From Solicoccozyma terricola (Eukaryota > Basidiomycota > Tremellomycetes > Filobasidiales > Piskurozymaceae), in contig BCLD01000015.1 in assembly GCA_001600875.1 (NCBI GenBank), positions 699,557 to 763,556 of the forward strand: a stretch of 64,000 nt of DNA, in the 5' to 3' direction. The notes under the pieces are model-generated. The model was not told the origin of the DNA. It did no database searches and saw only the letters and a list, made by a program, of their open reading frames with translations. Positions 47,238 through 58,521 of this stretch are shown here, one piece after another. Positions within the stretch are counted from its first letter, which is position 1. Each line of letters begins with the position of its first letter. The position numbers and the translations under genes are program-made.

Positions 47238-50200
47238 TCACCATTCATCTGGTCGTCCTGTCTCTGCGTCAACAAGGACACCTCGCTTCCATATGTATCC
47301 TTCGGGCGCTGCTGGTTGTGGTGGTGGTAGTAGTGCGGTCTCCTGCTCACGACCTTTCGTCTTCGCTTGCCGATCGTTTGATTTTATAGACGGAATCTCT
47401 CTCTCAACCTTCTTCGACTTGCCGCCACTCTTTCCCTCTGTCCGTGCATTCCGAGTCGGCACACTGACCACGGGGTCGCGGGACCGCGGTCCATTGGCTA
47501 CGCTATGCAATGAAATGTGTGAAGACGAGGCGGAGGATTGCACGGATGTCGGTGTAGGTGTGAAGGTTGCCGGGTGTGTGGCCCTTTTTGGCTTCGATGC
47601 CACTGCGTCAGGTTCTCTTCCATTCGTTTCCACATTGCCCGGTTTGCCCGGCAAGATCTTCGTCACCTTTCCGTCAACCTTGTTGTTATTCGGGGTCACA
47701 TCGGCGTCCTGTAACTCTGACAACTTCGAGTCGTCTCCATTTGATTTGGAAACCTCGGGCTTCTCGTAGAGGCGCGCAAAAACCTCGTCCGCCAATCTCG
47801 ACAGCCTCACAGATTGTTCCTCGGGCTTCGTGTCGTAGTACGTTGAATTGCTTTGCATTCGTAGCCAGAGGAAGCTCCCGCAAAGCAGGTCCATGAAGTC
47901 CTGCCTTTGCGAGTCCGGCCCAAGCAGCTCAGCGATCGCGCCGAATGCGTTGCTTGGCGTTGAGCTGGTCAAACTGTCGGGCAACTTCGACTCTAGCGGT
48001 AAACCTTGGTTGAGGAAGTAGACATATGCGTCGATCTGCTCGTCCTGGCACATCAGGTGGAATTGACCGCCTACGTTCCCGTCCTTGAGTGCCTGAGATG
48101 TGGAAGGTGGTGGTCGAGCAGCGAAACCTTGCATCTTGACAAGCTCCTCGAGCGAGTAATTGCGTAATTTGTGTTCCATCGGACGTGTTGGATCACGACG
48201 AGATCCCACAGGCGGCAGTTCGACGTATTGCGCTCCCATGACGACCACGGTGCCGGCCTGTACTGGAAGCGTCCAGCACGTCTCTCGCGAGGCAAGGAGA
48301 ACAGGAACGATCCCGGAGGCGAATAGCTCCAGCACGATGGCAGCATCCGCGGGATTCATACCCGCGTAGAAAACACCGATTCCGTGCAATATGGCTTCCG
48401 ACAGCGAGTTGTCTCGTAACCGCAGAAGCATCGGTTCGACATCTTCCTGCGAAGCCTGGAGGAAGCCGTTCAAATCCATCTCCGTACCGGATTGCGTGAT
48501 GAGGTCATTCGCAGCCGTCCGACACTGCCCAGGTGAAGGCACGAAGACAATGGTCCGCCTCGATATTCCCTTCTTGGCTGTAGCGTAGACAGGTTTCACC
48601 ATACTCTTCATAAGCGTAGCCGAGTGAGGTATGTTAAAAGACCTAGCGGTGGTAACAACCGGTGTCGCCCGGTTTGCGGTAGAGAACGCATACAGACCTT
48701 CCGAAGTGACACCCAACAATGTAGCTAGATCCGTGGGATCGACAACGGTACAGCATAAACCGATGATGCGGCACCGTGGGCGTCGGTGAATGGCGAACAA
48801 GGCGAGGGTCATAGCGAGCTCATACTCGTCGTCCAACAAGTGGAGATCATCCGCCACCAGCAAGCTCAGACCGCTCCAAAGCGAGTCCAGATCTGGAAGA
48901 GACCGCAGTAGGACGGCTGGAGAACATACTGCAATGCCACCACTACCTCTGGCAAAATTCTCAACATCGCTCGTGCCAGACAGCAGTTGTGCCCTGCTGC
49001 GCTGGCGACCAGTGTTCAAGCGTGCCACTGTTTCTCTCGCGGACTGCCGCTGGTGACACAGGTATAGGATGCGAGCTGAAGGATCTTTGAAAGCAGTCCG
49101 TCTGGCGATTGATAAAGGATCAAAACGTGGCGCTCTCAGTTAGCGTTACGCCCAACTCACCGAACAGCGATGTCCCCCATAGTTGACTTCCCACAGGCGT
49201 TGGGGGCAGACAGTAGCACATTGATGTCGGTATGATAGATGGTCCAAAATGCTTGTGATTGAATGCTGTTGAATGTCGTGAACATGGGTTTGTACGTGGC
49301 TTGAAGGGTCGTATCTTGCAAAGCAGTGATGGGGAGGAAAGGAATATTGAGAAGAGGTGTGTTTGGCGCTGGAAGTTCTGGCATCACGAGATCGTCCACC
49401 AAGACAGGTACGGTTTCTTCGCATCCTACCCATCTGTCCGACACCACTCTCAGAGTGAGCGGTTGAAGATCGCTTGCTTCCATCGGGACGATGAACTCCA
49501 GATCGATCGTAGACGACGTGGACTTGAAGGTGAAATGCGACCAATGCAGTATGTTAATTCCCTCGTGGTCCTCCAGCCAGACGTAAAATGGCTCCGAGTG
49601 CCCGTGAACGTTGACATTCCATCTAAAGTTGCGATCGAGACAGATGTCCACACGTAGCAGTGAGTGACTTAGCGGTCGAAGGCGTGTTCTGACGGTAGTC
49701 GCTGGGAATTGTCGAGCAACTTCGAGCACCGCCTTCCCATGCATCTCATTGAGCTTGAGCATCTCACCCAGTTCCGCGGCGCTGAAATGTGCCAGCTCGG
49801 CCGGCGTGTAGTCGTCGGCGTGTCGTTCAAGGCTGTGTAGAACGACGGGCTTGAGTGCAGATTGTTTCAACGGATTCTCGTAAGACCACATTCGTTTTTC
49901 GATGGACTTGCTCATGGACGCGAGAACGCCAGCGGCACTCGCCCACTTCTTGCTCAGTGCGACTTCGAGGAGTGCACGGATGATTCGGGCGGCGTTCTTA
50001 ATGCGGAGACGGTAAGCATAGAGAAACGACGGACATATGGGTACAATCACTCACCTGTGCTACATATGCCGTGTCAGAGACTAGTGCAAAGTCCTCAATA
50101 GGCTGCTTGCAGATGAAAGCTTGGAGGCTAAGAGAGCAGAGCATGTGGCATTAGCGGCAGATAGAGGGGCAGATGTCAAAGCAGGACTGACAGAATGTTA

Positions 50201-53200
50201 ACCTTTCCCTGCGTAGTATCCGTCCCACCCTAAAGAGTCGGGACCTGTCAGAACGAGAGCCATCGAATGAAATCACTAAACATACCTTGACTTGGCACGG
50301 AATCACGTTATTCATCAAGTTCTTGAGCTCCTCCACCTCGTTATCACGGACTTGCAATTGATTGAACTGGCCAGAGATGGCAATTAGCAAAAGAATAAAC
50401 CCAAGGAGTAGAGAAATGGATGCTCACTTCAGTACTCATACTCAGGAGAGCCAGGCAGTCTGCTTCAGTCATCCTGCATTTGAAGTGTTCATCTAAGCGT
50501 TCCATCCACGTCAATCAGCCGCTCTGAGATACAACCGGCACGCTATATCAAACCCACTCAAGATCTCTACGGTCTCATGCTTCAGATAATACTTGGCGGC
50601 AACACGACCCAGATCGGATATGTAAAACGCAGACGTTACCTGATCGTACTTGATCATCTGCAGCCTGTCCAAGAGTCCCGCCGCCGTATGCACTAGAGCT
50701 TCTCGCTTGTTTCCGAGCTGGGGGTCGTCGATGGGCTCATCATGTGGCATACCTGTTGCAAAGAGCCCGCAATAAGATAACAAAGAATTTTCGAAACAAA
50801 AAGCAGAACGTACCGTAGACGAATGGATTACGCTTCATTCGTACTGTAGGCATCACATTAGTGAGATGTGCCTTGGGACGGGCAACACCGGCGAGCTCAC
50901 CGAAAAGGTAAGTATATCCAAGCCACTCGATTGCTTCCTGCATATTTCGGATCGTGCCCAGCGATATCTCGGCATTCAGCGAATCTACCATTCCAGGAAC
51001 GAATCTGACGAGTAACCGAGCCCGTCAGTGGGACCCCTAGCAGTCCCCCTGTAACCCACTCACTTGGACTCTATCGGATGCTGTTACGCGCTCATGATCC
51101 GATTAGCTCTGGATAAGAAAAAGGGAAACAAGCAATACCGCTTACCTGTGAGAGGACTGCATCTAGATAGTGATCCAGCTTGTCCTGGGTGGTACAGATG
51201 AAACCGACACCACTAGTCTCATAACCAGGACGACCTGCTCGACCAAAAATCTTTGGTATGGCGCGTGAGCAACTTTGCAACGAGATGTCAACAGATCGCT
51301 CACCTGTAAGACATCTAGGATGGAAAGGTCGACGAAACTTCCTCGACCTGCATCATACACCTGCGTTCCCTTGATCACGACCGCGTGCGCTGGCAAATTG
51401 ACACCCCACGCCAAAGTTGCGGTACAGCACAGGACCTTGATACAATTCGCTTCGAACATGCGCTCCACCATGTTACGGTCGCTTCGTAGCATACCGGCGT
51501 GGTGTATTCCAAACCCATAATCGAAGAGCTGTTTCAGTTCCTTGTTCCGGGACGTGCCAATCTCTCTTCGGAAGAAGTCGAATTGAGGGTGTAACCTGGG
51601 ATCAAAGTCGTCTGAAACGCCTTCACTCATTGCCATCTCTTTCAGCTTTTCTGCCGTCTTGACCGTTTCGCGACGAGCGTGTACGAATACCATGACTTGA
51701 TGTCCCTGAGCGAGCATCTCTGACACCTGAGACAGTGCAAAATGACATTCGCATTCAGCGTAGAAAAAAAAAGGGGGGGGGGGGGATACCCCCTTCTCGC
51801 CTACTCACCTTTTCAAAGACCACCTGATCCATATTGCGCTTTGATTGCTCACTGCGGACCTTCCCACGCACTCCGATGAATCGTTGTTCCAGCGGCACCG
51901 GTCTGAAGGAGGAATCAAAGTAGAAAAGGCCTTGATAGCGGTTGACCCTTAAGAAATCGCTGACGTCGATATAATTCGGTAACGTGGCACTCAAACCGAC
52001 GATTCGAATGAGAGATTGACTGGATTCAACTTGTCTCAGCGTTCTCGCTACGATAGTTTCGATGACTGCGCCACGCTCTTCATTCAATAAATGGATTTCA
52101 TCGATGATGAGTAGGCGAACTTTCTGAGGAAAGCGCGAGGCGAAGCGATCTTTGTTTTAGTGGGAGGAACCTATCAAAAGTTTCGGAATGTCAACGGCTC
52201 ACCGACGCCAATTCCCCTTCACCCGTCGGTTTCCTCGTGACCACATCCCACTTCTCAGGAGTCGTAACGATGACTTGAGTCTCTGCAATTTCCTGCCTTG
52301 TCATCTGCATATCTCCAGTCAATTCTCTGACCTTGATGCCTAGCCATTTCAATCGCTTTTCAAATTTACGCGTGATCTCAGCGGCAAGAGCTTTCATAGG
52401 GGCTACGTAGATTACTTTGAATTTGTCCCGATCGACGGTGTGCATATTGTATGGCAGGGTGGCGCCTGGTCGAATGTGGAGAGAAAGAACTCGGAGGATG
52501 GACATGATCGCAACGTCGGTTTTACCCTACATAATCGGCCAGAAAAGGGGTCAACTTTCTGGTTTCAGGGAATGGATTAGGTGATAGACAACTCACGGCA
52601 CCAGTTGGAGCTATTCAGGCGTTCCCAAGAATCAGCCTAAGGTTCAAGAACGTGTCACGAAGCTGAAAACTCAACTCACCGCAAATCAACATATTCTCAT
52701 TCGAAGTCATAGCCGTAGGCTGAACGATACTCTGTATTCTATTCAAACTTTCATAACCCTTTGTTTTCAAATTGGTAACCAAGAGAAAAATCAGTTCCCC
52801 CGTTGCATTTCTCATTGGAAACCCCTTTTGAAACCCGCCCCCCCCAAAAAGAAAAACACATACAGGAAAACAACCAGCAGCCAATGGTCCAAGTTCTCTT
52901 ATTCCGATCAGCCGTTCAGAGATCTTGGGAGGGATAGGAATAGCTGGAGGTATAATAACTTCTTGCGAGATCTAATTGATGGCCATTTCGTCAGGGGTAG
53001 GGCTTTTCCTTGTTGTACGGCAGAGAGGAAGGGATTCCCAAAACTCACTTCGTTTTCTTTCCGTATTGTACCAACAGGTAATGCTAATCTCCCACCGTAC
53101 GATTGCATCCCTGAAGTTGATGCTGATGTATACACATGTGGGTATACCTCTTGTTGAGTATTATGCTATTTTATCTCATCCTTATTATCAATATCTTTTG

Positions 53201-53921
53201 TGATTTTAACCGCAATGTAACTTTTTTTTCTCACCCCTGTACCACTCCATAACGGTCTATTTTCATTCTCTCTTAATTGTTCTTCGATCCTTCTATTCGC
53301 TTCTTGTTGTGATAACCCCATCAAACCCTCATCTCTCGTCGTACCACTTCCCGATATTCTACTTCCAACTCCAACTCCATTTCCTTTCCCTTTCAAAGCC
53401 CACACAACCGCCTTTTTCTCTTCTACGGAGAGTGATAGGATCTGTTCCGTTATCGCTAAAGCATCACCTTCGTATCCTAATAACGATACGAGATCATCTT
53501 GTAGTATGTCAGGTGAGAGAGAGGATGTTAAGAGGGAAATTAAAGACGAGAGGAGGGATGGATCATGGAGGTGGGATTGAAGACGTTTGGCGATGTCGGT
53601 TGTTTGAGGTGATTGGTTCGAGGTAGGTCGAGTGGGTCGGGATGTAGCTTGGTTTACGGAAGGTTGTGCTTGAGAGACAGAGGGAAGTGGATGATAGTAA
53701 TCTAGTAAATTTGGAAGAGGAGTTGGTGGTGGAAGATCCAGAAATGAAGGTGTGATTGCAACTTGAGGGGGTTGGGATTTTATTTCGGATTCCAATGTAT
53801 TTAAAATATCATCCCATGAGTTCTCTTCTTGGATATCCGAGCTTGATGATGGTCCTGCTTGGGAACAAGATGTGATGAGATTGAACACATGGTTCGTGAG
53901 TGCTGAGCTCGAGTTGGCCAT
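47238..53921 (-). CDS. SLH1: Ski2-like double-cassette RNA helicase, SLH1/ASCC3 type
   Basis: Member of the Slh1/ASCC3/Brr2 helicase group; Slh1 acts in ribosome quality control by splitting collided ribosomes. ATG 53921 starts [19 protein letters not shown], then a disordered lead and an ordered piece ([20 protein letters not shown]). Cassette 1 is complete: Walker [65 protein letters not shown] and [11 protein letters not shown], followed by winged-helix and Sec63 units. Cassette 2 has a usable-looking [13 protein letters not shown], but its DExH box reads [10 protein letters not shown] and the final arginine-finger motif is replaced by [13 protein letters not shown]. Its Sec63 unit seems missing; instead a 150-residue polar tail ends GRPDEW. 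Brr2 is less likely because of the short N-terminus. At least twelve introns. Confidence 0.88.
52597..52610 (-). other. 14-nt microexon encoding the Walker A centre
   Basis: Minus-strand CTCCAACTGGTGCC is preceded by AG and followed by GTGAGT. Joined to upstream NMLIC+G and downstream GGTAAAACC it completes APTGAGKT, the ATP-binding loop of cassette 1, so the exon is needed for activity. Confidence 0.85.
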
Positions 53922-54596
53922 GTTGACAGACTGAGTGTTCGGTACAAAGTTGGGTGTTGGTGGTGATTGGCTAATCTTCAACTATACCCAACAGTAGCGC
54001 TGATAAGAAATACTAATGAATTCTTCAAGCTCTCAGTCGATCGTTCATGCTTTGACGCTGCGAGCTTTCGTTCGGCTCCGGATGAACGACGAGTCAGGAG
54101 CTGGTGGTAGTACTTGGTCCTCCGATGAGCGTTGATCCGTGTATACTGTTGACCTTGCTCGATCTTCCCAGTCGTGTGCAGAGCAACCAGTCCCCCTCGA
54201 TGTCTGCCAGGTGACACCTATGAATCGTGTTGAGAGTGGGCGGTGGACATGCCATACGCCCTATCCCTCATTTGAATGGTGAGAGAGCGGGGGGTGTTGG
54301 ACTATTCCCGCTGACGTAATCAATTTATTGCAATCCCATCTACTCGACATCCCTTGACACGTAGCGAACACACCCTCCCATGCTCACAACCATCCCACAG
54401 CTTCAACTCATATCATACAGTCTGCGTTCACCCGTCTGCAGACGTCGTCACGGGAGGGGTTCTGCACACCACACTAGGAGAACACATACTCGTCAACGGC
54501 TATCTCATTCCTCGCTGACTTGAAAGGAACAAGCCCAACCGATCGTTCGTCAACCACGTCACTCAGCTAGCTCATCCGTTAACGACACCTTTCATC
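53922..54596. promoter_or_regulatory. Divergent SLH1-SEC63 promoter region
   Basis: About 675 bases between two divergent starts. No gene is supported. No specific binding site was recognised. Confidence 0.45.
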
Positions 54597-57500
54597 ATGC
54601 CTGGTCTCTCATACGATGAATCCGGTTCCCTCGCAGCCTATTTCGGTATCACTTGTCTATCTCTCATCCTCATTCCTACCACTATCATCAGTATAAAGAA
54701 TGGAATAAGCCGGTCTCACGGGTTGAGCGCGAAGAAACAGGAATGTCCTTGTACGGATTGTCAGAGGAAGAATGAAGAGATTAGTGGGTTTAGAAAGAGG
54801 GATGGGAAGGGAGTGGGGAGGTGGGGTGTGGGTAGGAGGTGAATTTCTAGACTCGGGAGCTCCCGTTAGGGAGCTCGGATTGAAGCGAACGGAGTGAGCA
54901 TCTCTTATGCTTCTGTCTTCGTGGAGCGAAGACCGCTGCTCCCGTCAGGGAGCTCTTCTTCCGCGAGCGCAGCGAGCACTCATCTCTCCTGTCTTTGCGG
55001 AGCGAAGACCATGCTCCCGTCAGGGAGCTTTTCTTCCGCGAACGGGATGAGCACTCATCTCTCCTGTCTTTGCGGAGCGAAGACTATTATTGTCTTGCGA
55101 GCATAGCGAGCACTCATTTCTTCGCGGAGCAAAGACCTCTTTTCTTCCTGAGCGTCGCGAAGACTTTTCTTTTTTTGCGAGAGTAACGAGCATTAATTTC
55201 TACGAGTGTCGCGAGCGATATTTTTTTGTCTTTTTGCGAGCGAATACTCTTCTCAAGTGTAACAGCCATTCTTGCTCTACCACCGCTAACGCATCCTCTC
55301 TGTTCTTTCTCTCCGACCCCCCGCGTCTACCAGAACCACTTTTCTCATCCTCGGTTGGTCGATAGCATTCGGTCTCGCATACCTCATCTACAAAACTCCT
55401 GAATCAGGAGTCACCATATACAACCCATTTGAGATATTAGGTATTCAGAATGTGAGTGGACAGGAGATATTGAGAAGGGGGTGGGAGAGAGATGTTATTG
55501 ACGTTTAAAATGATGTTTCATCCAACGCGAATGGCGGTAGTCTGCGACGGAAAAACAGATCAAGAAACATTACAAGAAGTTGTCGTTGCAGTTGTGAGTT
55601 GAACCACTGGGTAGCGTTCATACTCTCTCGTTGCTGACATCCCTCGCCTGATGATGCTTCCACACAACAGCCATCCAGACAAGATGCGCTTGAAGGGCAA
55701 TGATACTTATGAAGCTGTTGAAGCCAAGTTCGTCGAGCTGACGAAAGCGTACAAATCGTGAGTTTTTCCTCTTTGCAACTGCTCCTATCCATTCCGTCAC
55801 TCATCAGCCTGTACAAACCAAAAGTCTTACCGATGAAAACATCCGCGAAAACTTGCGCTTATATGGCAACCCCGATGGCGTACAATCGAGGGAGGAAATC
55901 GTGGCAATCCCGAAATGGGTTGTACAGGGCAAGAATGGTATTTGGGTGTTGGCTGTTTATGGCTTGGGATTGGGAGGTGGGATTCCGTTCTTGGTCGTGA
56001 GCGTTTTCTCTTATCGCTTGGTGGGTGAATCAAACGAGGATGTTGATGAGGCGGTTTCACCCTTCTCTCAGGGACGGTGGTGGTTTTCACAAAAGCAAAT
56101 CACCAAAGACGGCGCGCTCAACTCGACCGCTGAATTCTTCTTCCATGAGCTGTTCGAGGATATTACGTTTGCCCAGTTGATTTCTCTCCTCGCGTGTGCT
56201 TTGGAATTCCGAGTGTTGCTCGGTCTACCTGGTGGACGTGGATCGAGCGGCGTCCTCGCAGATCCAGAGGTTAGGGATGCGCTTGGTAATGTCGTCAAGG
56301 ATAAGAAAATAGCAAAGAAGGCTCGGAAGCTCAAGGCGTTGCAGACGGAAGAGTTGGAAAAGGTTGTCAAGGTGAAGAGCGACGAATTGGAATTGGGTGA
56401 TGTGTTGTCTCAGCAGGTCGGTTGGTCCCAGGGGTTTGTGAAATGACAGAGCCGAGAACTGATATGCCATCCACACCGTCGATAGGATTTCATCTCTACC
56501 GCTGCCAGTAGACGTGCCGCTGCTTTGTTGTGGAGTCAAATTTTGCGATGTGATGATATCAGTCAGGACTTGAAGGATGGTGCGTTCTGTCGCTAGTCGC
56601 AGTCTATCTGTGAACCCTTTTAACAACCCACCGTCACACCTCACAGAACGCACGCGCATCCTCCTCGCACTTCCAAAAATCCTCAACTCTATGCTCAACA
56701 CTTCTCTTGCTCACCACTGGCTCTCCACCACGTCCTTGATCATGTCCCTTTCGTCTCGCCTCGTCCAAGCGACTCCACTCGTCGATGCTCCGATTGCGCA
56801 GCTACCCGGAGTGGATATCAGTACCGCGGCTCAAGCCGGACGTGCTGATGAGAAATTGAGAGGTCAGAATTGGCAGAGGTATTTGGCGGGTATGGGCGAC
56901 GAGGATAAGGACAAGCTGAAGAAAGCGTTCGGTTTGAACTTGGACGGAGAGGGATGTGAAGCTGCTTTGAGGAGAATTCCATTGCTGGAGGTGTCGAATG
57001 TGTCATTCAAGGGTGAGTTTTTCGATTATGACTTTTCATTCGCAAGCCCCTCTTGCTGATAATTCGTGCTACAGTCGAAGGCGAGCGCAACGTCACTCCT
57101 GGGTCATTTGTCAACCTGGTATACGAAGTCCGTCTCGCCGACCCAACTTCGCCGCTTCACGAATCTTCCTCTTCCGAGAAGCTCGAACTGCCAAACGGCA
57201 AGGAATCGGAGGAATCTTCATCGGACGGGGAGGTTTCCGAAGCTGAGAAGACGACGGTGTTAGGTATCGCTGGAACTGAGCAAGTCAAAGGTGCTGATGA
57301 TGAGAAAGCGACGACTAGGCTAGAAGAGATCGCCTTTGCTCATGCTCCAAGATGGCCGGCAGTAAGCGTTTTCCATCATCCTCTCGTCCTTTGCAGTCGA
57401 CTTGACTAAACTCTCGCTCTCATCACAGCACCGCAAACCCCATTGGTGGGTGATGATCGGTGACCCAACTTCAAACCGCGTAGTTGTACAACCTCAACGA

Positions 57501-57932
57501 ATCACGGATATTCCTTCCGATTCGAATTCGAAACCGAAACAATTCAAAATGCAATTCCAAGCTCCTCCTGATGCAAACGAATATCATTTCGCGGCGTATT
57601 GGATTTCAGATACTTATCTGGGAGTTGATGCTATCAAACCAGTCACTGTGAGTTTTCCTACCTTTGCTCCTCGCATGGGGTTCTTCCCTCTAATGGCCCT
57701 TTTTTTCCCCCGACTACAGCTCAAAGTCGAGCCATTGGTCGAAGAAGCGAACGATTCGGATGATGATATCTCTGATCCGGAAGAAGACACCTTGGCCGGT
57801 CAACTTGCGTCTATGCGTGGTCAAACGGTGAAGAGAGTTGACGGTGATGATGATGATGAGGATGATGATTCGAGTGATGAAGAAGGACCGGTTGGGAATG
57901 TCGTCGACAGTAGTGATTCTGATAGTGACTAG
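54597..57932 (+). CDS. SEC63: ER translocon subunit SEC63
   Basis: J-domain membrane protein that recruits BiP/Kar2 to the Sec61 channel for post-translational import. Exon 1 (54597-54838) has the first helix FGITCLSLILIPTTIISI and a Cys pair (CPCTDC). After a 495-nt intron comes FLILGWSIAFGLAYLIYK. The luminal J domain reads NPFEILGIQN, IKKHYKKLSLQ and FHPDK, with the HPD motif formed across an intron, then VELTKAYK. Next are TDENIRENLRLYGNPDG, the third helix (IWVLAVYGLGLGGGIPFLVVSVF), and the Sec63/Brl region (NSTAEFFFHELFEDI, ALLWSQILRCDD, LNSMLNTSLAHHWLSTT). The C-terminus has HRKPHWWVMIGD and a long acidic tail with repeated Asp ending at 57932. About nine introns; that after LSQQ uses a weak GTCGGT donor. 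Confidence 0.95.
54852..55260 (+). repeat. Degenerate tandem repeat with palindromes in SEC63 intron 1
   Basis: A unit of about 75-79 bases recurs with GCTCCCGTCAGGGAGCT (a 6-bp inverted repeat) at 54938 and 55013, and GCTCCCGTTAGGGAGCT at 54859. Between these lie GCGGAGCGAAGACC and AGCGAGCACTCATCTCTCCTG. Later copies (to about 55250) decay but keep GCGAGC and CGAAGAC words. Confidence 0.85.
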
Positions 57933-58521
57933 TTGGACTGACTAGATGCTATCATATTTCATTACGAGTATCAAGAGGATGATCATAACATTAAATTTTT
58001 CTCATACATAAATACATTTCGATCGCCTCGTAAGAATCTTTCCGGTTGACATGGCCAGAAACATTCGAATATAAACGATCTCCACCTTCCAGATTATAAT
58101 TGATGGAATCTTAGAAGGGGTTGGGTGATTATTCCCTCTGAGGACGGTGTAAAGCCTTGAAGGATCTTTTTCTCTCATAGAAGAAGAGGTGACCCTTTAG
58201 TTGCAGAGGGATGAAAGGAGAAAACGGGAATACGAGGTGGTCTCTGCCCATCGCTGGGTCGTATGAGACCAGGGATGGGAGGGATTCAGACACCTTACAG
58301 ACCGTATCTCTTTTGAACAGGTAACGTCTTGCAGGTCTCTGAATGAGATTGTTACCGATGATGTTGAAGAGAAAGAATGTAGAACCGAAAGAAAAAGAAA
58401 AAAAAGTTGGAGAGTTGGTTCGAAATTATGTGTCACGTGACAAACTCGGGCCCTCCCGAACTGCATCATAGATATCAACGCATCAATATCCTCACCGGTT
58501 TCTTCAGCTCATTATCTCGGC
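57933..58521 (+). other. SEC63 to SET/MYND intergenic region
   Basis: About 590 bases with the SEC63 3' end and the promoter of the next gene; an AT-rich part at 57950-58020. TGTCACGTGACA, a perfect 12-bp palindrome with a CACGTG core, lies at 58431-58442, about 80 bases before the next start, a plausible bHLH/E-box site. Confidence 0.5.

Noticed and set aside
53166..53981. Upstream extension of the helicase start past 53921
   Set aside because: The extension has no [14 protein letters not shown] at 53921 is the first real start in frame.
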